Source: Bugula neritina
Taxonomy: Eukaryota; Bryozoa; Gymnolaemata; Cheilostomatida; Bugulidae
DNA length: 21,310 nt
NCBI GenBank assembly: GCA_964035545.1
Contig: CAXIUT010000124.1
Coordinates: forward strand, 64,001-85,310
Reading direction: 5' to 3'
Made by a program: the position numbers and the translations under genes. Positions 1 to 14,053 of this stretch are shown one piece after another. The notes beneath the pieces were generated by a model, which made no database searches, had not been told where the DNA came from, and was given only the letters and a program-made list of their open reading frames with translations. The stretch's first letter is position 1; each line of letters begins with the position of its first letter.

Positions 1-1
1 A

Positions 2-898
2 AAATAATATCTGGATCTTAATTTTACCATTTAAAGCTGGGATGATGTTGAAGATAAAGTTTTGTTCGAATAATTAAACGATTTAACTACATTATACTAT
101 CGAATCTAGAATGTATTAAAGATAGATAAAAGGACTCCTTAATAAAAAAGAAATAAATGGTAAAAATTCTAAAGCTAAATGACAAAATAATTTTTAAAGA
201 ATTAATTCTATGAAAAACTAAGATGTATCGCTTTTTAAAAACTATTTCTCAATTAACTGAACATGAAAAAAATAATAACTCACATTAATTTATGCTGTAA
301 AACTTTAATTTCTATCAGTTTAAGTCGAAATAATGTTGGAAATGAAGGAGTATCAATGTTAACTAAACTACAAGGAAATTATCTGAGAAAAATATGTTTA
401 AATTATTGTAACTTAACTTCATAAAGTGGCTTTTAGCTAACAAAATGGTAACTTCCAGAACTCAGAGACTTAGCAATTTCCAATAATTTAATACGAAACA
501 AAGGATTAAAATATCTACAAAAAGGAAAATGGCCCAATCTTTCATAGTTATATCTTGTAAATATTGGAATTTCAGCTGATGTATTGAAACAGCTAATCAG
601 ACATAACTGGCACAAAATGATGAGGATTACTTTAAGTCATATAGGTTGGATCAGCTCATAAAATTTAAAGATCTTCACAAAATCTAAATATTAATTAAAA
701 ATTTTTACTAAAAAAGATTAATTAGACATGACTTTAACTTGTGAGGAAAATGATAATTTGAAAAAAGAATTTATTGAGGCGTACTTTCTTATTCTACCAA
801 TTAAAGATTAAAATTGGATCAGAAAAGAGTATAAAAACATCATCAGTAAACCACTCTAGGTTCCATATAAATCTCGAAGGGATAACATGATTTTATGA
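2..898 (+). CDS. Leucine-rich repeat protein, 5'-truncated by the window edge
   Basis: With TAA/TAG read as Glu and TGA as the only stop, one frame is open from base 2 to the TGA at 896-898 (298 residues visible, no N-terminus). The middle shows ribonuclease-inhibitor-like leucine-rich repeats: ISLSRNNVGNEGVSMLTKL, LRDLAISNNLIRNKGLKYL and LSELYLVNIGISADVLKQL, spaced about 25-30 residues. The C-terminal third is basic and has no recognisable motif. LRR proteins are binding scaffolds; the partner cannot be read here. In-frame ATGs at 179, 263 and 356 could be starts, but the open frame and good repeats upstream argue for a longer protein. The next gene (1825-2764) is also LRR-like and lies on the other side of an internal telomeric tract, so the two could be paralogues. 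Family likely, function unknown. Confidence 0.7.
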
Positions 899-1379
899 TT
901 TTTCTTTTCTTTTCAATTCTAAAAGTTACTTCATTGCAAAAAATCTTTAGAAATTTTACCACATAGATAAAGTAATAATATATTTTAATATTTATCTTTA
1001 TGATCATATTTTAAAATTACTATCAAATGAATCTGCATATTAAATAACCTAAAAATTCCAGCTTTTAGAACTCAACTAAAATAGTATTAAATAATCGATT
1101 AGAACATTAATATTGAAACTATATAATATAATTCTTTAAATAGTCTTACAACCTATATATTATGAACACACTTCTACTATCGTTTCAGAATAAATAATAT
1201 TATAGATATATTTTTAGTAAAAATTATCTCGTGTAACTAATAAATACTTATTTTTTATGAATCCTCAAAAATGAAAGAAAGCATAAATCAGTTATTAAAC
1301 AAAGAAATGAAGTCTACTTATATTAATATTATTTTATTTAAAGCAAAATTGTTAAATATCGTATCTTGACAAGTAAAAA
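899..1379. other. AT-rich spacer left of an internal telomeric tract
   Basis: About 480 bases with very low GC and frequent stops in all frames when TGA is the only stop. I see no conserved ORF, tRNA or repeat. It runs from the stop of the LRR gene straight into the CCCCAA tract at 1380, so it could be subtelomeric spacer or a join between two molecules. Confidence 0.5.
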
Positions 1380-1468
1380 CCCAACCCCAACCCCAACCCC
1401 AACCCCAACCCCAACCCCAACCCCAACCCCAACCCCAACCCCAACCCCAACCCCAACCCCAACCCCAA
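1380..1468 (+). repeat. Internal telomeric tract, CCCAA + 14 x CCCCAA
   Basis: Perfect CCCCAA hexamers (1385-1468) preceded by one short CCCAA unit (1380-1384), with no variant inside. This is the complement of the GGGGTT telomere at the window end. The C-rich strand on the top strand is the orientation of a left chromosome end, so sequence to the right (from TGGAG at 1469) would be the chromosome body. Sequence to the left is ordinary AT-rich DNA, which a true terminal telomere could not have. Confidence 0.97.
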
Positions 1469-1824
1469 TGGAGAAAAAATATATATCAAATATGCCAATT
1501 GACTTGTATTTGTATTAAAAAAATATTTTAAGATAATCAGGATAATAATAAATAGAATAGTTATCTGTCGTTATCTTTTTTAATAATTTTACTGCCTTTA
1601 TCAAACAAAAATAGTAGTTTTCAGATATTTTTTGGCATAATATTCTCTAATATTGACAAAACTTCATGATAAATTATTTATTGATACTTAATATCTAGCA
1701 AATCCATGATAAAAATCAAAAGAACAAAAATCAATTTTGCATTAATCATTTTCTAAATGTTCTACTTTTTATTTTACTATTTTAATTTTCTCAAATAAAT
1801 ATAAATAAATTATCATTTTAATCA
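1469..1824. other. AT-rich spacer right of the internal telomeric tract
   Basis: About 356 bases between the CCCCAA tract and the first ATG of the second LRR gene. No convincing ORF, RNA or repeat is visible. If the tract is a former or alternative chromosome end, this is its subtelomere and the promoter of the next gene. Confidence 0.5.
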
Positions 1825-2764
1825 ATGGGTGTAATTTTATTAGAGAATTATATTTAATTTAATTTGGAGGGATAATCTAAAGAAATGAAATAAGAAGAAG
1901 GCATCTAAATTGTTCGCAGTTATAAAAGCGAAGCCATCTCCTAAGTTCGACTTAATAGCTAAAAGACATTTACCTGGGAACAAATAAGGAATAAGCTTAC
2001 TAAATATATTTTTACTCATCAAAAACTAAGGATTCATCCTCATTTGCTAATTGCCAACATCTCTTAAGACTCTACTTTGAGATAAATTCTTGTGTATCTC
2101 CTTAAAGATAATGAAAAAATATTAAAATCATTAACTTTAATACGATCGTCTGGACCAAAATCCTATCAAATATTAGAAACAGGTCTTGTTAACTTGAAAG
2201 AGCTTAGTCTAAGAGAATAAATCTTCAAAAATAGAGATTTCAAAGCTCTTGCTCAGCTAAATCTGACAAGTTTAAAAAAAATAGACCTCGGATAAAATTT
2301 GATCTTATCATATGATGCCCTTAAATTACTTCCAAAAATGATTTTTTTTAAGCAAAGTTAGAAAATTGACTCTAAACATCAATCAACTTTAATAAAACAT
2401 AAATATAATTTCTTCTTCAAATAGAAATACTCACTAATCTTCTTCTAGAAACAGAAATGGTAATAGACTTTCCTCAGCAGATAAATCACTTAAACTATTG
2501 GAAACTTTGAGAAAAATTTCATTTCACAGTGAATGCCAAATTACCTTTTCTCACCATTTTTTCGCCAGCTACTATTTGATATACTATGTCTATTTCCAAA
2601 ACCTTAAATTTTGTATGTAGCCAGGAGCAAGAGTAAATTCATTATCACAAAAGTTCAGGATAGTTTTTGATAATAGAAGGAGTAAAGAATAGGATAGAGT
2701 TGATCATACAATACCATAGATATAGTTTACCAACTCTTACCGATTATTAAGGTAAAATATATGA
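1825..2764 (+). CDS. Leucine-rich repeat protein with a homopolymer frameshift
   Basis: Starts at ATG 1825 and reads about 172 residues in frame 1, including LVNLKELSLRE and LTSLKKIDLGENLILSYDAL, both classic LRR strands. At a run of eight T (2342-2349) the sensible reading moves by one base. The new frame continues with VRKLTLNINQLEENINI, a Ser/Arg/Asn-rich linker, LKLLETLRKISFHSECQITF and an aromatic stretch to TGA 2762-2764. Seven T instead of eight would give one protein of 312 residues. Without that correction, frame 1 ends at TGA 2530-2532 (235 residues). No GT...AG intron of fitting length spans the shift, so a sequencing or assembly indel is the simplest cause; a real frameshift allele is possible. 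The C-terminal half resembles no family I know. Confidence 0.65.
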
Positions 2765-2948
2765 TTTGTGATTCATCTAAATACTATTAAATGACAAGTA
2801 ATAGATAATATATCTTCTTCTTCAAACAAAAAATATCAATAACAATATTATAAAACAATAATATAAACATAAGTTGAGATTAATTTAATTGATATTTATG
2901 CTTCTTTAGAAGGGATTAATAAAATATAAGATAATAAAAATATCGTCA

Positions 2949-4882
2949 ATGTTAACTAATATTCAAACAACTAGAAAATCTTGGAATTAATCTAGAAACA
3001 ACGGAATACAACCTAAACTCAGTCTTGAAGGTCACAACCTTTTTCCTCAAATATCTTATGCAAGAACATATCAATCTATTCGATAGCAACCTTTTCTTAA
3101 TATTCTTAAAAAACCCATCATGACTCTCTATGATCGAGCCCAGCTGCGTTCATCGTCAAAACCAGTTTGTATCGTTGGGATGCAAAAATAAGTTGAAACT
3201 CGACATATCAGGACAGGATATATGAAAAAGACGAGACATTAAATCAAAGAAACCAGTTTCAAAAAAGACAATTCTATCATATTTACACCATCTTTTTCAA
3301 AAACCTAAATTTAAAGCATTTGCAATACTTCTAATAATCTTACATCTGCTAGCAAAAATCTTCCTGAAGATAGTAATTTTTATATTATTGGTCCTGGAAA
3401 TAACAAAGATATTGTTGAAGAAGTAATTAAAAGAAGAAATGGTTGGGTGTCTTCAAGTAGTTATCTTTTAATATAGAAAATTCTATTTTTCATTTTCGAT
3501 GGGAACAAGCAAGACCTAAATTTCAAAACCTATCAGCTCCTCATAAACAAGTTTTAAATCACTTACCAGGTCATGAAGTCATCAGTGATAAAGGAAATCT
3601 TTTGTTTAATCTCAAAATATACTGTTAAAAACATGAATAAACATTATACAAGATAGTACCAGCATCATTTATCCTCGATTTCAAAGCTTAAGATATTGAA
3701 TAATAAATGAAAAGGTTTATTATCTTCTTTTCACACTGTTTCAAAGAAGATATCATCATAGAATAGTTTGATTAATCAAAATAATTTAAAAATAATTCAC
3801 CTAAAAAAATTAATAATGAAGCATCAAATATAAATTCTCCTAAGAAAATATTTGATAAAAATAATAATTTAAGAAATTCTCAAATAAAAACAACATCAAA
3901 ATCATTAAATGATAGTAATATTTACTAAAATAAGAAGAAATAATAAAAAAATCTCTATAAACACTTTATAAACCAATTAAAACCACATTATATCTTCAAA
4001 GATATGTCAGTTGTTAAAAAATAAAGTTCATGGGTCTCAATCTAAGTTGATCCTGTCTATGGATAAAATTCTCTTTGGCTCTTAAAACCAAGTGATCTCA
4101 ATAGAGGAAGAGGCATCAAACTCTTTAGAACTGTCTAATAACTAGGATAATTATTGAGAAATTAACTTAATAAAAATGGTTAAGGAAGTTTTATTGTTCA
4201 GAAATATATCTAAAAACCTTTGTTAATCAATTAAAGAAAGTTTGATATTAGAGTATGGGCATTGGTTACTCACACAAAATAACTTTACTTTTTCCAATAA
4301 GGATACATCCGTTTAGCAAGTTAAACTTTTACATTAGACTCTTCAAGTTTATTTACTCATCTGACTAATAATGCAGTTCAAAAACATTCAACTAACTATG
4401 GTTGCTTTGAGTAAGGCAATATTTTACCAATATCTTATCTCTATGATGAAAATTATATCTAAAAAAATGACCTTTTTTCACAAATAAAACGTATTATCAT
4501 CTTATCAATTAAAGCTGCAGGACCTAAACTTTATTAAGCCTCAGAAAAGCATCAAAGTATATCAGTAGGAAATAGATAATCAAAGAAAGTGCAATCAAAA
4601 ATGAAGTATTTTGAAATATTTGGATATGATTTCATGCTTGACAGTAATAAACATGCCTGGCTTATTTAAGTAAATACTAATCCTTGTCTTTAGATAAGTA
4701 ATAAATGGCTTTCTACAATCGTTCCTAGAATGCTTGATGATGCCTTTAAGTTGACTCTTGATAAAATCTTCCCTCCTAAAAAAATATCTATGGAATAAGT
4801 TGTAAAATACAAAGTTTAAGGATATCAGGATGAAGTCAATATGTGGGAATTCCTTGAACTTCAATAAAATAATTTAAATTGA
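2949..4882 (+). CDS. Tubulin tyrosine ligase-like (TTLL) enzyme
   Basis: Two exons (2949-3456, 3477-4882) joined across a 20-nt GT...AG intron at 3457-3476, 637 residues. The C-terminal two thirds is a TTL domain, an ATP-grasp amino-acid ligase that adds Glu, Gly or Tyr to tubulin tails. Landmarks in order: FYIIGPGNNKDIVEEVIKRR, FHFRWEQ, IVPASFILDF, WLLKPSDLNRGRGIKLF (ATP-binding loop), QKYIQKPLLI, RKFDIRVWALVT, YGCFEQGN, FEIFGYDFMLD and LIEVNTNPCLE. The metal-binding Glu of EVN is the TAA at 4667-4669, residue about 567. The PGNN/RRNGW/FHFRW start resembles the TTLL3/8 glycylase branch, but substrate choice cannot be proved by eye. An in-frame ATG at 2791 would add an Asn/Ile/Lys-rich leader, so 2949 is preferred. 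Probable site of action: axoneme or cortical microtubules. A 17-nt intron (3460-3476) would also restore the frame; 20 nt fits all other genes. Confidence 0.88.
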
Positions 4883-4989
4883 TCAAAGGCTTGATAACTT
4901 TATAATATTAATAAGCAACATATAGCCTTTATTTATCAACTAATTTATTCTTATCTTATAGATGAAATATAAGAGTTTAGATATTTAAA

Positions 4990-4997
4990 ACCCATAA
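4990..4997 (+). promoter_or_regulatory. PSE-like element of the telomerase RNA gene
   Basis: ACCCATAA lies about 50 bases before the inferred 5' end of the RNA. From memory it matches the core of the ACCCATNAA proximal element reported upstream of ciliate snRNA and telomerase RNA genes. An AT-only TATA-like run (around 5021-5028) sits about 20-25 bases before the RNA, as expected for a U6-type RNA polymerase III promoter. Confidence 0.55.
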
Positions 4998-5043
4998 GGT
5001 AATATTTAAAATATTTTTGGATATTTATTCAGATGGATAATAT

Positions 5044-5248
5044 AAGAGTGGAAGTATCAATACATTCTGACTCTTGTCAGTCACTCAACCCCAAAAAAAT
5101 CCCAAATTTGAGGAGTTTTCCCTTTCACCTTAGTAAATAAAAAGGGGATGCTACTTCCTGCAGCGTTAAAATCTTGTATGTTCCTCACCACTCAACATCC
5201 AAGATCGACTGCCACAATTTTTATTGATTTTATTGAAAATAATCTTTT
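5044..5248 (+). ncRNA. TER: Telomerase RNA (TER), template CAACCCCAA
   Basis: Template component of telomerase, which the reverse transcriptase TERT copies to add GGGGTT. Read directly: template CAACCCCAA at 5086-5094, one and a half repeats of the telomere found at 21207-21310. Six bases upstream is a perfect hairpin CTGAC/GTCAG (5067-5071/5076-5080, loop TCTT) ending in UGUCA, the helix II plus template-boundary arrangement of Tetrahymena TER. Stem I closes the core: GAGTGG 5046-5051 with CCACTC 5188-5193. Directly inside are TGAGGAG 5109-5115 with TTCCTCA 5181-5187, and TTCCCTTT 5118-5125 with AAAGGGGA 5141-5148 in the stem III/pseudoknot position; the pseudoknot partner is not resolved. 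A weak distal stem (AAGAT 5201-5205 with ATCTT 5242-5246) could be stem IV. Length near 205 nt is in the ciliate range (about 150-210). Ends are inferred from stem I, the promoter and the T run. Confidence 0.85.
5245..5248 (+). terminator. Oligo-T RNA polymerase III terminator of TER
   Basis: TTTT directly after the proposed distal stem. An earlier run of five T at 5218-5222 could end a shorter transcript of about 180 nt without stem IV. Confidence 0.45.
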
Positions 5249-5372
5249 ACTATTACCATCATCAATTATAGCTAAAAGGAAGTTAATCAATCATTAGTAG
5301 TTCTTGATAGTTAAAGTTTTATTTAATTATAAACATTTGAGTAGGTTTTGATATTATTGACGTTAGGTTATA

Positions 5373-6821
5373 ATGAGTTCAGACAGCGAAGACAGCTTTG
5401 TAGAACCCCGCCAGGCATCACATCTCAACAGTATCTGGAATAGTATACAAAAAACTAAACAACTCAGTCATTTACTCGATCACAGAACAAATCTACCTCA
5501 TCAATATTAAGCTCAATCCCTAAGAAAAGACAATGATTGCTAAGTTAGATAGTATAAATAAAATCTAACTCATTTACTAAAGAAGATTAAAATGCTATAA
5601 GAACAAAATAGACAGTTAGTTGCTAAACTAGAAGAATAAAAATAAACACAAGAAATAGGAATGTCTCGTTTGAAGAAAAACTATGAATAAAAGTTGAATA
5701 GTCAAATGAAAAGATTAAAAACAGCTGAAAAATAAAATTTAACAGCTAACAAAGACAATAGTTCTATGTAATCTTTAATTAGAGATAATTAAAAATTAGT
5801 TTTAAGAATCAAAGCAATGTAGCTTTAAAAGAAACATTATTAAATGGAAAAAATAAAATTATCATAAGTCAATGAAATATATTTATCATAACTATAAAAA
5901 GGAAACAACCCTCAATCGAATATCATTGGAAAAGGCTAACAATTGCTATAGTTATAATAAGCAAATCAAACTATTTGTCGTCTTGTTTAACTGTTAAGAA
6001 GAACTGAATAATATCGTTAATATGCTCCTATGATGCAAGAAATCGGTAATATGCATTATTTGAAGAATTTACTAAAAAGATTAAGAGCAAATCAACTGAA
6101 TTTCAAACCAATACAAAAGAAAGTATGTAGTTGTAGAGAAGTAAAATTGAACTAGAAGCTATTATGGACACCAGTTGAATGCTACAAAATAATGCTAGCA
6201 ATGAAGATGAAATATGACTATTTGAATGAAGATTGTATTGAGTAAGTTTTATTCTAAATAAATAAAATATATAAAGCTAAAGAATAAAAATCTATATTAA
6301 AAATAAAACAAACATATGAACAAGAAATACTAAAACTTAAAAAGCAAATTTAATATGGATATGATTAGATTTTAACTAAAAAACAAATAACAAGACTTAA
6401 AAAATAACTAAGAGTTGTAAAAAGTATACAAAAATCAAAAGCACCACCTAAAGTAGATTATCTTATGAATAATGGACAACTAACTGATCAACTAAAACTT
6501 AAATAAAAATAAATCAAATTGTTAAATTAAAGAATACATCTATTCTAAACTTAAAATGGATTTCAAGATAAATCACTTTATTATTAAGGCACTTTAGCTG
6601 CCTTAGATAGAGTTCTTTCATAGCTATAAAATAATTAAGCCAGTTTGAAAGAATTCTAAGTCAGATTTAGAGACAGAGTAGAAGATAACACTGAACCTTA
6701 AGATTGGCTATCAAGTTATAAAGAATTTTTCTAAATAATAGGATAAATCAGTGCAAGTTTAGCCTAAAGAGTACTTACTTTGAAATAATCTGTTCTAAAA
6801 AAGATGAGCAAAGCAGAATGA
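5373..6821 (+). CDS. Coiled-coil protein, function not recognised
   Basis: Single exon, ATG 5373 to TGA 6819-6821, 482 residues, open only when TAA/TAG are read as Glu. The N-terminus is Ser/Asp-rich and acidic. Two long Lys/Glu/Gln/Leu-rich coiled coils follow (about residues 60-200 and 290-400), split by a segment with a Cys pair (KVCSCREVKL) and aromatic clusters (LLWTPVECYKIMLAMKMKYD). The C-terminal 80 residues are again helical and acidic. No catalytic motif, signal peptide or membrane segment is visible. The kinesin gene begins 88 bases downstream on the same strand. The look is that of a cytoskeletal, basal-body or ciliary structural protein, but that is inference from composition. 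An in-frame stop precedes no closer ATG, so 5373 is taken as start. Confidence 0.75.
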
Positions 6822-6908
6822 TATGATTAATGTATTATATTAATGAAACGTTTCTTTTTTTTATGATGTAATAGTAAGATAATCGATATTACCGAATTAA
6901 TTATATTA

Positions 6909-8908
<2,000 letters not shown>

Positions 8909-9129
8909 TTATATCTTTTTATCAAATTTTTATTATATCTAATTTTATTATCCATACTTAATATTCTAAGTCTTAAGTCTTAAATAATAGTTTTATAATC
9001 AAGAATTACTGAACAAAAAGGATAAAGAATTGACGTAAAGAAGACTAAATTTTGATTATTTTGATAGAAAAAGTAATATTAGTTAAATAGCTTAAGCTTG
9101 ATACGTTTGTATAATAAATATATTTTTTT

Positions 9130-10404
9130 ATGTAATCAAGAAAGAATCGTATTACAAATATAAAAGATTCTTTGAAAAAGATGACTATTTTATCTAAAAA
9201 TAGCATTAAAGTATAGGCAAAAGAATAAAAAAATAGACATCGACGACAAAGTTTGCAATTAGCTTTTGATGAAGTTTAGTCGGAAAAATTATTAAGAAAA
9301 TTTTCAGAATAAGATTAAGAATAAGAAAAAAGCATGACTAACAGCTTTGAATAAAAATACATTTTACATGAAAAAGTAGGAGAAGGAGGTAATGCTTTAG
9401 TTTGCACATGCTAACATAGGAAAACCAATAAAATTTATGCTGTAAAGAAAGTAAAAATGGATTAATAGCATTACCAAGAATTAAAGAAGAACTTCATTAA
9501 TATCAAAGTACTAAAACATCCGAATCTAATCAAGTATTGTGCACTTTACTTTGATCTTTAAAAACACTTAGCATACCTTATAATGTAGTATTTTCCTTTT
9601 CAAAACCTTCTATAATTAAACCTTAAAGATGAAAGCTAGTTCCAAATAATCATAACAGAAGTACTTACAGCCATTGTATATCTCCATTAAAATAATATAT
9701 GCCATCGAGATATAAAACCCTAAAATATTCTATACGACCCATTTTCTAAAAGAATTAAAATAATTGCCCAACCCCAACCCCAACCCCAACCCCAACCCCA
9801 ACCCCAACCCCAACCCCAACCCCAACCCCAACCCCAACCCCATATTGCACCAGAAATACTTATGGGAGGAGGCTATGATGAACAAGTAGACCTTTGGTCA
9901 GTTGGAATTACACTGTATAAACTAGTAACAGGATATACACCTTTTGAATGTGAGTATCATGGTGAAACAATCAATAGTATTATAAAAAGTTAACCTAATT
10001 TTGATAGATCTATTTGGCAAAACTACAGTTTTTTCATCAAAGACCTTACTCATCGTCTTCTCAAACATAAAAAATAAAGGTTGTCGGCAAAAGAAGCTTT
10101 GAAACATCTCTGGATTACTCAAGCGAGTGAAGGGAAACAGCTCAGAAGAGGATCATAAAATAACCATGAAATCAAAATGACAAAGCACTAGTCAGGAAAT
10201 TTGAAATTCTACCCATTTGAAGGGCAATAGTAAAGTGTTCATAGAAAAAATGCATCATCTAAGGAATAAGGATAAAAAAGTAATGAAAAGACAAATGATG
10301 GATAACCTCCAAAATTAAAAATAACAAAGCTAACTCTTTTATAAAACAAATAGTTTGATTTAAGTGATAGTTAAGAGTAAACATCACCTGGTACTTCAAA
10401 ATGA
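9130..10404 (+). CDS. Ser/Thr protein kinase interrupted by telomeric repeats
   Basis: Frame is open from ATG 9130 to TGA 10402-10404 (424 codons). An acidic leader is followed by a kinase N-lobe (KVGEGGNALVCTCEH, then YAVKKV) and the catalytic loop CHRDIKPENILYD (D near residue 194; the Glu is TAA 9721-9723). Right after IKII, where DFG should stand, the reading enters CCCCAA repeats (Gln-Pro, about residues 213-238) and re-emerges at HIAPEILMGGGYDE, followed by a normal C-lobe (VDLWSVGITLYKLVTGYTPF, LLKHKKERLSAKEALKHLWI). DFG and the activation segment are absent, so the product as written could not bind Mg-ATP properly. The replaced stretch is about as long as a normal activation segment and the frame is kept. 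The residue where helix C normally has its Glu appears to be Asn. The tail is Lys/Glu/Ser-rich. Treat it as a disrupted copy or an assembly artefact of an intact kinase. Confidence 0.75.
9767..9842 (+). repeat. Internal telomeric tract inside the kinase gene, 11 x CCCCAA
   Basis: CCCAA (9767-9771), eleven perfect CCCCAA units (9772-9837) and CCCCA (9838-9842). Orientation matches the tract at 1380 and a left-hand chromosome end. Both flanks belong to the same kinase family fold, so this is not a junction between unrelated genes. Six-base units keep whatever frame enters them, which is why the ORF stays open. Confidence 0.97.
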
Positions 10405-10507
10405 AATGATCAATTCTAGAATTTATAGTATTCTTTTCAATTATTAACTATATTAATGATAATTATGTCAATTATATGATCATTATAATCAATTAAACAG
10501 TTAGATA

Positions 10508-10893
10508 ATGATTCACATATAAAAAAAGAAACGCAATCACTCAGGATCAAGATCAGTAATTATTTAGTAAGTTAAGAAATCAAAAAAGTATCGAGGAAAT
10601 GAATATTCAGTTGATGTAAGAGTAAAACATAGTGGAGAAGGCACTAAAGTTAAAACATAAAATAGTTGTAGTTTAAATAAATCAAGGCCTAGTAGAAAAA
10701 ATTCATCCAAACAACAAAAGAAACATACGTATAATATTCAATATCAAGTAAATCCAATAACAAAGAATCCAAAGTATTTGCTCTTATATGCAGGATCAAG
10801 CCAGTCACTCCATTTCAGCAGATAGACGAAGATCAATCATCAAACTTAATCATACCTAAGCCAACTTTTAAAACGAATAATTCTAACAAATGA
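10508..10893 (+). CDS. Small basic protein, function not recognised
   Basis: Two exons (10508-10773, 10794-10893) around a GT...AG intron of 20 nt at 10774-10793, giving 121 residues that end at TGA 10891-10893. In-frame TGA 10457-10459 and no other ATG fix the start. The protein is Lys/Ser/Arg/Asn-rich (EEVKKSKKYRGNEYSVDVRV, SRKNSSKQQKKHTYNI) and ends in a Pro/Asn-rich tail. No family recognised. The next ORF starts at ATG 10890, overlapping this stop by four bases. The alternative is one fused gene: a 22-nt (10804-10825) or 31-nt (10774-10804) intron would join exon 1 to the downstream frame through RRSIIKLNHTEANFENEEFE. The 20-nt option is preferred only because every other intron here is 20 nt. 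Confidence 0.5.
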
Positions 10894-11471
10894 TAGATCA
10901 AGTTATTATGAACCTGAGAAGCATACCTCAACCACCCTGTCTCAATTCTAATTTGTTTAAACAATATTTCAATAACATCAAAAGATACTATAATCATCTT
11001 GAAGGTCCTTTTCATCGATTATGTCTAGAACTACATACTGTGTATATGAATCCCATACAAAAGTTTTTATAACTACTTACACCTATGGAAGATGCTATCA
11101 GAAAAAAAGAATAAATAGCTACGTAAATCGATAGACAAATCGTTCAAAATGAAGAACTGTATTAGAAACTATAGCCAATCGATATTTAAATATTCAAACT
11201 AAAAGAAAAAATAGAATAAAATAGAATGATTATCTAGTAAAAAAGACAACTAAAATAACTTAAACTAAAAGAAAAATAAACATCATCTTAAAATATACCT
11301 AGTTAATAATCTAAATAAGCAAAAGCATAACCAATAGGTAAAGGCTTTAAGCTAGACCTGAATAGTATCGGGCAACTAGGGCATATGGATTATCATGAAG
11401 AGTTCTATTCTAAAATAGATTAATTTAGCTAGTCTTGGAGATAACTAGCTCTCAAATAAAAACGTTATTGA
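10890..11471 (+). CDS. Coiled-coil protein, function not recognised
   Basis: ATG 10890 to TGA 11469-11471, 193 residues (longer if fused to the preceding ORF). The N-terminal half looks folded and helical (MNLRSIPQPPCLNSNLFKQY, GPFHRLCLELHTVYMNPIQK). A Lys/Glu coiled coil follows (about residues 65-130), then a short acidic tail containing LDLNSIGQLGHMDYHEEFY. The frame stays open 100 bases upstream of the ATG with plausible residues, which is the main argument for fusion with the upstream exon. Convergent with the RCC1-kinase gene: only 40 bases separate the two stops. Confidence 0.65.
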
Positions 11472-11511
11472 ATGATATGTTAATTTATAAATCTCAAAAA
11501 CAATGAATTTA

Positions 11512-13821
<2,310 letters not shown>

Positions 13822-13887
13822 TGTAACGACTATAATATCATCATATTAAATAAATATCTCAGAAGTATTCACTCATGTTGAAACAAT

Positions 13888-14053
13888 ATCATTAGATTTG
13901 ATCATCCTACCGAATCAATGTTAAATTTATGTTATAAATATGCTATTGCTCGATATCCTTCATACTAAACCAAACCTTTGATTCTATCTAACTCCCAAAA
14001 TAGTTTATCTCCTCCTCATTCTACACTTATTGTTCGATATTCTTATCATTCAT
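13888..14053 (-). other. Possible first exon of the RCC1-kinase gene
   Basis: From ATG 14053-14051 a minus-strand frame is open to TGA 13890-13888 and reads [20 protein letters not shown], then ESKVWFSMKDIEQEHIYNIN. It has normal coding character with several UAR-Glu codons. It lies between the MYB stop (14055-14053, sharing one base) and the first ATG of the RCC1-kinase. A GT...AG pair of 39 nt (13910-13872) would join it to VNTSEIFIEYDD but is one base off frame, so a one-base error, an unusual intron or an independent small ORF are all open. Confidence 0.35.

Noticed and set aside
1380-1468. CRISPR-like array or Pro-Gln coding repeat
   Set aside because: A pure 6-base tandem with no spacers, identical to the complement of the terminal telomere.
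2183-2202. 20-nt GT...AG interval in the second LRR gene
   Set aside because: Removing it destroys the LRR strand LVNLKELSLRE and leads to a stop soon after.
5046-5248. U4 or other spliceosomal snRNA instead of TER
   Set aside because: Loose similarity near AATTTTT, but the template, UGUCA hairpin and stem I together fit telomerase RNA far better.
10833-11015. Minus-strand ORF opposite the two small plus-strand ORFs
   Set aside because: Shadow of the plus-strand coding sequence; no family motif and poorer codon character.
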